Source: Candidatus Yonathbacteria bacterium
GTDB lineage: Bacteria > Patescibacteriota > Minisyncoccia > Phycocordibacterales > UBA1550
Assembly: GCA_016201355.1 (NCBI GenBank)
Contig: JACQCY010000055.1
Span: 1-22,862, forward strand
DNA length: 22,862 bases
Direction: 5' to 3'
Shown here: positions 5,965-12,834 of the stretch, piece after piece
Position numbering within the stretch: the first letter of the stretch is position 1
Layout of the letters: each line of letters opens with the position of its first letter
Notes under the pieces: generated by a model
Databases searched by the model: none
Told to the model about the DNA's origin: nothing
What the model saw: only the letters and a program-made list of their open reading frames with translations
Program-made: the position numbers and the translations under genes

Positions 5965-7779
5965 ATGACGACCACACGGAAATTTCTCGATAAGCTCAAT
6001 ATGGAGTACCTCGATCTCCATAGAACCTACGAAGATTATTTTTGGACTTCGTATATGGGAGATCATTCGGTGGACAAGAAAAAGGACGAAGCGCTTGCGC
6101 GGCGGGACGCGTTTCGGGGAAGTAGAGAGTATCTCTACGAGGCAAAACGACTCTTGAGAAGTAGAGATACGAAGACGCGCGCACGGCTCCGCGTATGGAT
6201 CGAGTTTTTCAAACGCTATCAAACACCACCGAAAGCTCTTGAAATCAAGGCAAAGATTGACCAGCTCGAATCAGCTATCCTCAAAAAGAAAGCAGGGCGG
6301 AAAGAAGGATATATAGATCCATATTCAAAAAAGTTCGTCTCCGCCTCCGCGCTTAAAATGGGAGCGATGACGAGGACGCACGATGATGAAGAAATTCGCC
6401 AAGCGTGTTTTTATGCGCGCGAGAAACTTGCGACGGATTCTTTGAATGAATACTGCGAGATGGTCGCGCTCCGCAATCAATACGCGCGCATGCTTGGGTA
6501 CCGGGATTTCTACGATTTCAAGGTGCAGTCCGAGGATGGTATGACAAAGAAAGAGCTTTTCGGACTTTTTGATACCATTTACAAAAAGACTAAATATTCT
6601 TTTGCGGATATCCGCGCACTCGAGAAGACAAAACCGCGTCTCCGCAAACCATGGAACTTCGCCTATATGATGGCGGGAGATTTTACAAAAGAAGAGGATC
6701 CCTATTTTCAGTTTGAGGACGCACTTCTGCGGTGGGGGAGGTCGTTTGCGGCACTCAGTATCGATTTTAAGGGAGGTGTGCTCACCCTCGATCTCCTTGA
6801 TCGGAAAGGAAAATGGAATAATGGATTTTGTCATTGGCCGATCTTGGTCCATTACGAAAAAGGGAAGCGAATACCCGGCAGTTCAAATTTTACTTGTAAT
6901 GTTGTCGCACGGCAGGTCGGGAGTGGCGTGGAAGGATACCGCACGCTCTTTCACGAAGGCGGCCATGCGGCGCACCTCCTTACGAGTGAACAAAAAGATG
7001 TGTGTCTCAACCATGAGTATTCGCCAATGTCGACGCCATGGGCGGAAATGCAAAGTATGTTTTTGGAAGAGATCTTTGCAAGCATTGAATGGCGCATGAG
7101 GTATGCGAATGATAGGGAAGGGAAACCATATCCTTTTGAGCTCTTTGAACGAAAGGCGCGCGCGCTCCATCCACTCAAGCCACGGCGGCTCAATGGCATT
7201 ATGTCCGTATCTTCATTTGAGCGCGCAGTGTATGAGCTCAAGAGACCGACGCCTGAAAAGGTGAAGGCGATTGCCACAAGAGTAAACAAAAAATTCAGCG
7301 ATATGTCGGAGGATTCGCTTTCTCTCTTGAATACTCCGCACATCTATTCATGGGAAAGCTCCGGTTCGTACCACGGCTATGGACTTGCCGAGCTTGCTTT
7401 ATCACAGTGGCGCGCATTTTTTTATAAAAAGTATGGTTATATCGTGGATAACCCTCAAGTAGGAAAGGAAATGGCTCGTGTGTGGAAACTTGGCGCGCAG
7501 AATACTTTTGCTGAATTTGTAAAGTTGGCGACTGGGAAGAGAATTTCCCCCGATGCTTTTCTCAAAGAAGTTACTATGTCGGCAGAGCAGACGATTAAGA
7601 AAGCGAAAGAAAAGAACCATAGAATGGAAAAGGTAAAACCGTACCGTAAAGAGGTGGATTTGAACGCGACTATTCACTTGGTGCATGGTTGGCAAGAGAT
7701 AGCAAACAACACTAAAAGCTTTAAGGATATGGCGATGACTTATAAAGCGTGGATTCTCAAGCAAACACGAGTGAAATAA
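5965..7779 (+). CDS. M3 family zinc oligopeptidase (oligoendopeptidase F-like)
   Basis: This 604-aa protein is predicted to cleave short peptides with a zinc ion. The zinc motif HEGGH is at residues 330-334 in the M3-style context LFHEGGHAAHLL, and the third ligand is likely E361 in WAEMQSMFLEE. The long helical N-terminal half, rich in charged residues, fits the M3 fold, as does the C-terminal tyrosine-rich stretch SGSYHGYGLAELAL near 470-485 (substrate and oxyanion site in relatives). No signal peptide is seen, so it is probably cytoplasmic and recycles peptides. It follows the tRNA-Gln region, has no clear ribosome binding site, and is followed by hairpins at 7785 and 7836. PepF-type and other M3 subgroups cannot be separated by eye. 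Confidence 0.9.
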   Translation: MTTTRKFLDKLNMEYLDLHRTYEDYFWTSYMGDHSVDKKKDEALARRDAFRGSREYLYEAKRLLRSRDTKTRARLRVWIEFFKRYQTPPKALEIKAKIDQLESAILKKKAGRKEGYIDPYSKKFVSASALKMGAMTRTHDDEEIRQACFYAREKLATDSLNEYCEMVALRNQYARMLGYRDFYDFKVQSEDGMTKKELFGLFDTIYKKTKYSFADIRALEKTKPRLRKPWNFAYMMAGDFTKEEDPYFQFEDALLRWGRSFAALSIDFKGGVLTLDLLDRKGKWNNGFCHWPILVHYEKGKRIPGSSNFTCNVVARQVGSGVEGYRTLFHEGGHAAHLLTSEQKDVCLNHEYSPMSTPWAEMQSMFLEEIFASIEWRMRYANDREGKPYPFELFERKARALHPLKPRRLNGIMSVSSFERAVYELKRPTPEKVKAIATRVNKKFSDMSEDSLSLLNTPHIYSWESSGSYHGYGLAELALSQWRAFFYKKYGYIVDNPQVGKEMARVWKLGAQNTFAEFVKLATGKRISPDAFLKEVTMSAEQTIKKAKEKNHRMEKVKPYRKEVDLNATIHLVHGWQEIANNTKSFKDMAMTYKAWILKQTRVK

Positions 7780-7784
7780 AGGAT

Positions 7785-7854
7785 CCTCGGGGCAAAGCCC
7801 CGAGGTATTACCGGAGCTCGCTTCGCTCGCACATTCACGTGGCAGAGCCACGTG
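7785..7854 (+). terminator. Two consecutive GC-rich hairpins after the M3 peptidase gene
   Basis: Hairpin 1 is a 9-bp stem CCTCGGGGC-AAA-GCCCCGAGG (7785-7805). Hairpin 2 is an 8-bp stem CACGTGGC-AGA-GCCACGTG (7836-7854). Both have a GGC-3 nt-GCC core, and the second runs into GTATTTATTTG. They probably end the peptidase transcript, although T-runs are poor. A 20-bp hairpin with the same core lies after groEL (18528-18570). Confidence 0.55.
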
Positions 7855-7883
7855 GTATTTATTTGTATTAGCTCATCGACTCG

Positions 7884-7911
7884 GAAATGAGAAAGAGTAC
7901 TTTCTCATTTC
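7884..7911. repeat. 12-bp hairpin in the spacer before the SDR gene
   Basis: GAAATGAGAAAG (7884-7895) and its perfect complement (7900-7911) enclose AGTA. It is flanked by CGCTCGCTCT-type words that also occur near 7815-7830. The rest of the 7780-8015 spacer shows no gene; a TACAAT at 7972-7977 could be the SDR -10. Confidence 0.55.
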
Positions 7912-8015
7912 GCTCGCTCTACATCGCTAATAAAAAGGGTTTACCTCATGGTCTTAATAGGTGTAGTTTGATACAATTTAAGTATTAGCCGGAAGATAAT
8001 TTTATTTTAAATTTT

Positions 8016-8777
8016 ATGTTCAATCTACAAAACAAAGTTGCATTAGTTACGGGAGCGCGCAGGGGGATGGGGCGGTCGCACGCGCTTGCGCTCGCGGGGC
8101 AGGGGGCAAAGGTCGTCATTACCGATATTGACCTTGCTCAGTGTGAGCTTGTCGCGGATGAAGTGCGCGCGAATGGGGGCGATGTCATTTGTTTCAAACT
8201 CGATGTGTCCAATAAAGCGGATGTGGATAGTGTCTTTGATCAGGTTATTGCAAAATATGGACGCTTGGATATTTTGGTGAATAATGCGGGAATCTATGAG
8301 TCGCATCCATTCTTAGAAATGAGTGAAGCAGAATGGGACAGAACGATTGATATCAATTTGAAAGGGTACTTTCTCTGCGCGCAACGAGCGGCGAAAGAGA
8401 TGGCGAAAAATAAATGGGGACGCATTATCAATATCGCATCAATCGCATCTGGTGGGGTTGGTGTTGGTATTGCCGGCGGGGCGCATTATACCGCTTCAAA
8501 AGGAGGCATTATTGGTATGAGCGAAACGCTTGCGATTGAGCTTGCACCACTCGGTATTACCGTGAATGTCATTGGTCCCGGTGTTATTGATACGCCGATG
8601 GTTGGCGCCGCGAATATTCCAAAAGAAGCGATGGACGCGATCCTTGCCGGAGTACCGCTCAAGCGGATGGGGCGACCCGAGGAAGTTTCTTTTGCTGTGG
8701 TCTTCCTTGCTTCAGAAGAAGCGAGTTATGTTACGGGCGCGACGCTTTATGTAGATGGGGGGTGGCTTGCTGCGTAA
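8016..8777 (+). CDS. Short-chain dehydrogenase/reductase (FabG-like)
   Basis: The 253-aa protein is a classical SDR oxidoreductase. The NAD(P)-binding motif TGARRGMG is at residues 12-19, NNAG at 89-92, and the catalytic Tyr158 and Lys162 in YTASK, with a serine in the preceding INIASIASGG strand. An acidic residue (VITDID) at the end of strand 2 suggests NAD rather than NADP. The C-terminus (SYVTGATLYVDGGW) is typical and complete. The substrate is not evident; FabG-like 3-oxoacyl reductase, sugar dehydrogenase and alcohol dehydrogenase are all possible. No fatty-acid genes are nearby. It is convergent with the methyltransferase gene, whose stop lies 9 bp beyond. Confidence 0.9.
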   Translation: MFNLQNKVALVTGARRGMGRSHALALAGQGAKVVITDIDLAQCELVADEVRANGGDVICFKLDVSNKADVDSVFDQVIAKYGRLDILVNNAGIYESHPFLEMSEAEWDRTIDINLKGYFLCAQRAAKEMAKNKWGRIINIASIASGGVGVGIAGGAHYTASKGGIIGMSETLAIELAPLGITVNVIGPGVIDTPMVGAANIPKEAMDAILAGVPLKRMGRPEEVSFAVVFLASEEASYVTGATLYVDGGWLAA

Positions 8778-8786
8778 TTTTTTAAA

Positions 8787-9500
8787 TTATCCTATTTTCT
8801 GCGCATACACGGAAATACTGCGTCTTTTTGCCGCGTGCCCCTCGGCTTTATGGCGATGAGATTTGCTGATCTTGTGCACAGAAAAATGTTCCGCGAGCAT
8901 ATCAAGGATTTCTTCTTCGGTGAAAACATGTTCCGCTACTCCGATAACGGGATGAATATAGGAGCCAGCTTCATCGGCAGGGTTTTCTTTGAGGAGGCGT
9001 TTTGCGTGCGCGTCTTCATCAAGGAGAAATGTTTTAAAGAAAAACCAACCGCCCGGTTTCAAGACGCGCACAATTTCAGAGATGAGATTTCTTCTTTCAT
9101 TGGCGCTCAAAAAATGTGAAGTCATCATATCGAGAACGATGGTCTGCGAGTTGTCGAGGAGAGGAATAGGGTCTGCAATAGATTGCACCCCATAGGAAAG
9201 AGGAAGTCCCGCGCTCTCTCGTTTTGCTTGATTGATTGCTTCTTGAGAAAAATCATATCCTACGCCGCGCATATCGAAAGACCCTGCGAGGTAGATAAGG
9301 TTTCTTCCATTTCCGCATCCGAGGTCAAGCACGGAAGCTATTGGGTTAAGATATTTACGGCCATACGAACGCTCGAGAAAACGCGTAAACTTTTCTAGGT
9401 CTTCGCTTGGGGTAAGGGAAAGAGCGAGGTGTCCGCCTTTTTTGTATTCAGTATTCCAGAAGGTATGACTGCTTGTATATTTTTTAGGTAGTTTTTTCAT
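8787..9500 (-). CDS. Class I SAM-dependent methyltransferase
   Basis: The 237-aa protein carries the SAM-binding motif I VLDLGCGNGRN at about residues 57-67, an acidic residue at the end of the next strand (GVGYDFS), and the post-motif region VLDMMTSHFL followed by EIVRVLKPGGW. This is the methyltransferase type 11/25 fold. The C-terminal part is basic and histidine-rich (KSHRHKAEGHAAKRR), possibly for RNA, protein or lipid contact. The substrate is unknown. It is transcribed toward the SDR gene and divergently from rlmB, with about 100 bp between the two start codons. Confidence 0.85.
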   Translation of the reverse strand: MKKLPKKYTSSHTFWNTEYKKGGHLALSLTPSEDLEKFTRFLERSYGRKYLNPIASVLDLGCGNGRNLIYLAGSFDMRGVGYDFSQEAINQAKRESAGLPLSYGVQSIADPIPLLDNSQTIVLDMMTSHFLSANERRNLISEIVRVLKPGGWFFFKTFLLDEDAHAKRLLKENPADEAGSYIHPVIGVAEHVFTEEEILDMLAEHFSVHKISKSHRHKAEGHAAKRRSISVYAQKIG

Positions 9501-9566
9501 TGCAATCCTATTAGAGCATGAGATGCTTCCTTGCGCAATGAGCTCGCGCGCGAAATGATTTTCGGG

Positions 9567-9572
9567 TATACT
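9567..9572 (+). promoter_or_regulatory. Putative -10 of rlmB
   Basis: TATACT preceded by TTTTCGGG lies 26 nt before the rlmB ATG. No convincing -35 is present (TCGCGC at 9544-9549). The predicted leader of about 20 nt has no Shine-Dalgarno site. Confidence 0.35.
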
Positions 9573-9598
9573 CGGGAATAAGACCTACTGGCTTAAAT

Positions 9599-10348
9599 AT
9601 GGCTCAAAATAAAATATACATATATGGCAAACATGCTGTCGAGGAAGCTTTGCAGGGCAAGCCTCATGCGGTAGGCAAAGTCCTTGTCTCCAAACAAGAA
9701 GTAGGGAGCGCATTGGAAGCTCTTATCAAAAAAACTGGTGTGTTGGTTGAAAAATTCTCTGACGCAACGAGACCTTCTTACATTGACCGAGAAGTTGCTC
9801 ATCAGGGTGTCATTGCTCAGATATCTGTCGATAAATTGGTCATTCCGTATAAAGATTTTGTGGAAAAACTTACCGTAACCCCCGACACGGCGCTTGCTCT
9901 CTTGGGAGAGATTCAAGACCCGCAAAATGTGGGAGCGATTATTCGTAGCGCGGCAGCATTTGGTATTTCTGGGGTGCTTATTCCCGAGCATAATCAAGCA
10001 TCTGTTTCAGGCGCGGTCATCAAGGCTTCTTCGGGGATGGCGTTTCGTGTTCCTTTGGTTTCAATTGGCAATGTGAATACAACACTTCGTGATTTAAAGG
10101 AAAAAAAATTCTGGGTATACGGGCTTGATGAAACAGCGGCAAAGAACCTTTCTCAAGAAATTTTTGATGCGCCAACTCTTTTTGTCCTTGGTAATGAAGC
10201 GCTTGGTATCAGAGAAAAGACGCGCGAGATGTGCGATATCCTCCTCTCTATTTCGATGCATTCTCAGTGCGAGTCGCTCAATGTGGCATCAAGCGCAACG
10301 GTTGCGTTTTACGCATGGAGCAGAGGGCACGCTAATGCATTAAAGTAA
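9599..10348 (+). CDS. rlmB: 23S rRNA 2'-O-methyltransferase, SpoU/TrmH family (RlmB-like)
   Basis: This 249-aa SPOUT enzyme is predicted to methylate the 2'-OH of a 23S rRNA guanosine (G2251 in E. coli). The N-terminal substrate-binding domain starts with IYGKHAVEEAL. The three SpoU motifs are present: motif 1 DPQNVGAIIRSA from residue 107, motif 2 VLGNEALGIREKTR and motif 3 SLNVASSATVAFY, which make the trefoil-knot SAM site. RlmB is the best fit because of the N-terminal domain and length; a TrmH or other SpoU target is possible. It is followed 10 bp later by folE, so the two are probably co-transcribed. Confidence 0.88.
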   Translation: MAQNKIYIYGKHAVEEALQGKPHAVGKVLVSKQEVGSALEALIKKTGVLVEKFSDATRPSYIDREVAHQGVIAQISVDKLVIPYKDFVEKLTVTPDTALALLGEIQDPQNVGAIIRSAAAFGISGVLIPEHNQASVSGAVIKASSGMAFRVPLVSIGNVNTTLRDLKEKKFWVYGLDETAAKNLSQEIFDAPTLFVLGNEALGIREKTREMCDILLSISMHSQCESLNVASSATVAFYAWSRGHANALK

Positions 10349-10358
10349 AAATATTTTT

Positions 10359-10922
10359 ATGAAATCAAATAAACAGAAAGAACATATTGTGCAGGAGATG
10401 CTTCTTGCTATCGGTGAAAATCCAGATAGGCAAGGATTGAAGGATACCCCGCGGAGGGTCGTGGAAATGTGGAAGGAGAATTTTGCTGGATATGATAAAA
10501 AGAAAAAGCCGAAAGTAACCACCTTTGATAATAATGCCGACGGTGTTCATTATGATCAGATGATCGTTGATTCGGGCTATTTCTTTTCTCACTGTGAACA
10601 TCACCTCGTTCCTTTCTTTGGCACTTATCATTTTGCGTATATTCCTGATAAGAAAATCATAGGACTCAGCAAAGTTGCAAGGGTTGTTGATTTCTATTCA
10701 GCGCGTTTGCAGATTCAGGAGCGGTTGGTGAAAAATGTGGTGGATGAGATTGAAAACGCCCTCAAGCCGCGCGGGGTCGCTTTGGTGATAAAAGCGCGAC
10801 ACCTCTGCAAAGAAATGCGTGGTGTAGAGAAGCACAATGGGGAGATGATCACGAGTGATATTCGCGGTGCATTTAGAAAGAACGAAGCCACGAGAATGGA
10901 ATTTATGAATTTCATTAAATAG
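10359..10922 (+). CDS. folE: GTP cyclohydrolase I
   Basis: FolE converts GTP to 7,8-dihydroneopterin triphosphate, the first step to folate and a source for pterins or queuosine precursors. The 187-aa protein has the zinc ligands C79 and H82 (HCEHH, 78-82) and C150 (RHLCKEMRGV), plus the GTP-binding stretch IPDKKIIGLSK and the QERL motif. The length and motifs are complete, so it should be active. No other folate or queuosine gene is nearby; it lies between an rRNA methyltransferase and a decayed toxin-antitoxin locus. The start is 10 bp after rlmB. Confidence 0.95.
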   Translation: MKSNKQKEHIVQEMLLAIGENPDRQGLKDTPRRVVEMWKENFAGYDKKKKPKVTTFDNNADGVHYDQMIVDSGYFFSHCEHHLVPFFGTYHFAYIPDKKIIGLSKVARVVDFYSARLQIQERLVKNVVDEIENALKPRGVALVIKARHLCKEMRGVEKHNGEMITSDIRGAFRKNEATRMEFMNFIK

Positions 10923-10940
10923 TTTTTGGTGCGAAAAACT
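10921..10940 (+). terminator. Weak hairpin overlapping the folE stop codon
   Basis: AGTTTTT (10921-10927) and AAAAACT (10934-10940) form a 7-bp stem with a 6-nt loop, followed by CTCTTTTCCTT. The stem is A/T-only, so this is a weak intrinsic terminator at best. Confidence 0.35.
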
Positions 10941-10966
10941 CTCTTTTCCTTATGGTGCATTTGTGG

Positions 10967-10972
10967 TATCAT
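10967..10972 (+). promoter_or_regulatory. Extended -10 of the decayed nucleotidyltransferase gene
   Basis: TGGTATCAT is an extended -10 (TGN plus hexamer). The hexamer ends 6 nt before the ATG at 10979, the same distance as at ftsE and the helicase gene. It lies directly after the folE hairpin. Confidence 0.4.
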
Positions 10973-10978
10973 TTTTCT

Positions 10979-11278
10979 ATGCAAAATGAAGGAATGGATG
11001 AAATAAAACAGAAGATATCTGAGCAAAAGGATTATTTGCGAAAAACCTATGGAGTTGAAAAGATAGGGATTTTTGGCTCGTTTGCGTGAAATGAGGCGAC
11101 AACAGAAAGCGATCTTGATGTTGTGGTAAGCCTCAAAGAACCAATTAGTTATTTTAAGTTTTTCAATTTGGAAAAAGACATCGTTTCGTTTGCGGGTAGG
11201 AAAGTTGACCTTGTCACTGACGAAGCATTAAAAGCACCTCTCAAGGAGAGTATTATGAGAGACCTCGTGTTGGTTTAA
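10979..11278 (+). pseudogene. MntA-type nucleotidyltransferase antitoxin with an internal stop
   Basis: The frame would encode about 99 residues of a MNT-type nucleotidyltransferase, the antitoxin partner of HEPN toxins. It has the GSFA loop at residues 33-36 and the acidic motif ESDLDVVV. Codon 37 is TGA (11087-11089) where the family normally has Arg or Lys in GS(F/Y)AR. A single C-to-T change of CGA would produce it. The rest of the frame continues cleanly to TAA at 11276-11278 with no other lesion, so the mutation looks recent or is a sequencing error. UGA recoding is unlikely because prfB is present and other genes stop at TGA. The following HEPN gene is also broken, which supports real decay. 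Confidence 0.8.
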
Positions 11279-11300
11279 TGTTTGAAATCTCACCGCAAAT

Positions 11301-11390
11301 ATGACAGAAAGAAAACCTGAATTATACACAGAAGACATTTTGATTTCTATCAAAGCGATTAAAAAATTGAGAAAAGAACTCTATTTATGA
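11301..11390 (+). pseudogene. N-terminal remnant of a HepT/DUF86 HEPN toxin
   Basis: A 29-codon frame begins MTERKPELYTEDILISIKAI, which matches the typical start of HepT/DUF86 HEPN ribonuclease toxins. Those proteins are usually 100-150 aa and carry the catalytic RxxxxH motif further on; here the frame stops after 29 residues, so the active site is absent. Its TGA overlaps the ATG of ruvX (ATGA), so the rest of the toxin gene was probably deleted. Together with the preceding nucleotidyltransferase it forms a dead MntA-HepT module. Confidence 0.7.
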
Positions 11391-11800
11391 GATACCTCGG
11401 CATTGATTATGGGACAAAGAGAGTGGGGGTCGCCATATCTGACGAGGGGGGCACGCTTGCTTTTCCGTATGCTATTTTAGACAATGGAAAAGGATTGGTC
11501 GGGGAAATAAAGAACATCTGCGCGCATGAGTCTGTGGGGGCTATCGTTGTCGGAGAGTCGCTAGACTATAAAGGCAAACCAAATCCCATAATGACAAAGA
11601 CGAATACCTTTATCAAAGAGATTAAAGAAATCATCAATATTCCCATTATCTTGGAGCGAGAATTTCTCACCACGCAACAGGCGCGCTTTTTCCAGACAGA
11701 AAGAAAACGCGTTGACGACTCCGCCGCGGCAATCATTTTGCAGAGTTATCTTGACAGGAAAGGGAATAAACCAATACCAGAAAAAACCTTGACAAAATAG
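11387..11800 (+). CDS. ruvX: Putative pre-16S rRNA nuclease / Holliday junction resolvase-like YqgF
   Basis: The 137-aa protein has the RNase H-like YqgF fold: GIDYGTKRVGVAISD at residues 5-19 with catalytic D7, a central VVGESLDYKG strand in place of the usual VVGLP, an acidic EREFLTTQQA segment and the C-terminal RVDDSAAAIILQSYLD. It is predicted to process the 5' end of 16S rRNA or cleave branched DNA. The start overlaps the end of the HEPN remnant by 4 nt, so translation may have been coupled to the lost toxin gene. The promoter of the next gene (TTGACA at 11789) lies inside its 3' end. Confidence 0.88.
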   Translation: MRYLGIDYGTKRVGVAISDEGGTLAFPYAILDNGKGLVGEIKNICAHESVGAIVVGESLDYKGKPNPIMTKTNTFIKEIKEIINIPIILEREFLTTQQARFFQTERKRVDDSAAAIILQSYLDRKGNKPIPEKTLTK

Positions 11801-11816
11801 GTATTTTGTGTATACT
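11789..11816 (+). promoter_or_regulatory. Strong promoter of the 199-aa gene
   Basis: A perfect TTGACA (11789-11794), a 16-bp spacer and TATACT (11811-11816). The predicted start near 11823 gives a leader of about 60 nt. The -35 and spacer lie within the last codons of ruvX. Confidence 0.8.
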
Positions 11817-11840
11817 ATTTTTTAGTTCGTTCATTGAGAT

Positions 11841-11873
11841 ATGACCATGGTGGTTGATGAGAACCTTAATTAA
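11841..11873 (+). other. Possible 10-codon leader peptide
   Basis: ATG at 11841 opens a 10-codon frame (MTMVVDENLN) that ends in TAA immediately at the Shine-Dalgarno site of the next gene (AAAGGAGG, 11873-11880). It has no good ribosome binding site of its own, so it may be chance. Confidence 0.25.
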
Positions 11874-11885
11874 AAGGAGGTTGTT

Positions 11886-12485
11886 ATGGCAGACAAAAAG
11901 ACTGTCATCGAGGGGTCGAATGTCTTGGCTTCTCAAATCGGTGAACTGTTTGCGCAAATTGCGCGCGGTGTTCTCAATGGTGGGCACATACAAGCCCTCC
12001 TTGAGCACCGTAACCCATTTGATGGAAAGGGCGGGGGAGAAAAATTTTTCGACCCCAACACTTACTTCAAAGATCGCAAGGATTTGTGGGTTTTGGATTC
12101 GTTCACCTACCGTATCCTGCCGAACTTCAGTCCGATGCCCTACCGCGGACTTGAGGGTGTAACGAGCAAGGATCTTCCTCGTAATATGTGCGACAAGGAG
12201 ATTGTCGATTGGTTTCTTGGCGGAATGGAAGAGGTGTGCGAGCACTCGTTCTCTCTTGATCAGATTGCGACAATGATCGATCTCCAACCAAACGGCAAAG
12301 ACGGCGACCTTCTGAATAATGGTCGCGTCAACATTTTCTATGTGTTGGTAGGCAGTGTACTCTTTGCCGTCCATGTGGACTGGCGCTTGGACAACCGCTC
12401 GTGGTATGTGGATGGTTTGCGTTTCGGCGAGAATAGTGGCTGGGTTGATAGTCGTCGGGTCTTTTGCAATACGATGGTAAGGTGA
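11886..12485 (+). CDS. Hypothetical protein, strongly expressed single-gene unit
   Basis: I do not recognise this 199-aa protein. It has no membrane segment or signal peptide. It is rich in aromatic and acidic residues, has the stretch FYVLVGSVLFAVHVDWRLDNRSWYVDGL near 150-180 that looks like beta strands, and has three cysteines without metal-site spacing. Its signals are the best in the window: a near-consensus promoter, a full AAAGGAGG site 5 nt before the ATG and a textbook terminator at 12501. This suggests abundant expression of a soluble protein with a housekeeping or stress role; the function remains unknown. It ends in TGA, which supports the standard code. Confidence 0.85.
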   Translation: MADKKTVIEGSNVLASQIGELFAQIARGVLNGGHIQALLEHRNPFDGKGGGEKFFDPNTYFKDRKDLWVLDSFTYRILPNFSPMPYRGLEGVTSKDLPRNMCDKEIVDWFLGGMEEVCEHSFSLDQIATMIDLQPNGKDGDLLNNGRVNIFYVLVGSVLFAVHVDWRLDNRSWYVDGLRFGENSGWVDSRRVFCNTMVR

Positions 12486-12500
12486 GACCCTATGGCTTTG

Positions 12501-12531
12501 GGGCGCTGAGTTCTGCTCGGCGCCCTTTTTT
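12501..12531 (+). terminator. Rho-independent terminator of the 199-aa gene
   Basis: A 10-bp stem, GGGCGCTGAG with CTCGGCGCCC (one G-T pair), has a TTCTG loop and is followed directly by six T. It is the clearest intrinsic terminator in the window. Confidence 0.92.
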
Positions 12532-12576
12532 ATACCTTTGAAATGCTGTACACTGGGGGCAAGGAGAAATATAATT

Positions 12577-12714
12577 ATGACAATGATAACTTTCGACGAA
12601 TTTAAAAAAGTGGAGATAAAGATTGGGACGATTCTTTCGGCGGAGAAAGTGCCAGATACGGATAAACTTTTGAAGTTTATGATAAATCTCGGTGAGGACA
12701 GGTTTCTAGTATAG
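12577..12714 (+). pseudogene. Truncated tRNA-binding domain protein (MetRS C-terminal/EMAPII-like)
   Basis: The 45-residue frame MTMITFDEFKKVEIKIGTIL.. with the following AEKVPDTDKLLKF matches the start of the OB-fold tRNA-binding domain found at the MetRS C-terminus and in stand-alone relatives of about 110 aa. It breaks off after INLGEDRFLV with a TAG, 1 bp before AT-rich repeat copy C begins. An AAGGAG site precedes the ATG, so the 5' end is intact. The second half of the domain is absent from the following DNA. The most likely history is loss of the 3' part when the repeat was inserted or recombined. Confidence 0.75.
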
Positions 12715-12715
12715 A

Positions 12716-12830
12716 TAAGAATTTTAAATTTTAAGTTTTAAATTTCAAATGAATATCAAATGATTTAATTTTTAAAACATTCGGACATTTAAAATTCATT
12801 TCAAATCTAAAATTTGTAATTTAAAATTTA
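12716..12830. repeat. AT-rich palindromic repeat, copy C (after the truncated gene)
   Basis: A 115-bp element starts with the same TAAGAATTTTAAA (12716-12728) as copy B and ends with the inverted TTTAAAATTTA (12820-12830). The interior TTTTAAAACATT..GACATTTA block is also shared with copy B. Its right end supplies TAAAAT (12822-12827), 7 nt before the DedA ATG, so it may act as that gene's -10. Confidence 0.8.
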
Positions 12831-12834
12831 CTTT

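Noticed and set aside
6338..6352. Match of TCTCCGCCTCCGC to the tRNA-Ser 3' end as a possible attachment site
   Set aside because: The 13-nt match lies within the coding sequence of the M3 peptidase, 16 kb from the recombinase, and is low complexity. It is probably chance.
10979..11278. UGA recoding as an amino acid (Gracilibacteria-type code) to explain the internal TGA
   Set aside because: RF2 with SPF is encoded, lemA, pilN and the 199-aa gene end in TGA, and no other gene has in-frame TGA. A nonsense mutation is simpler.
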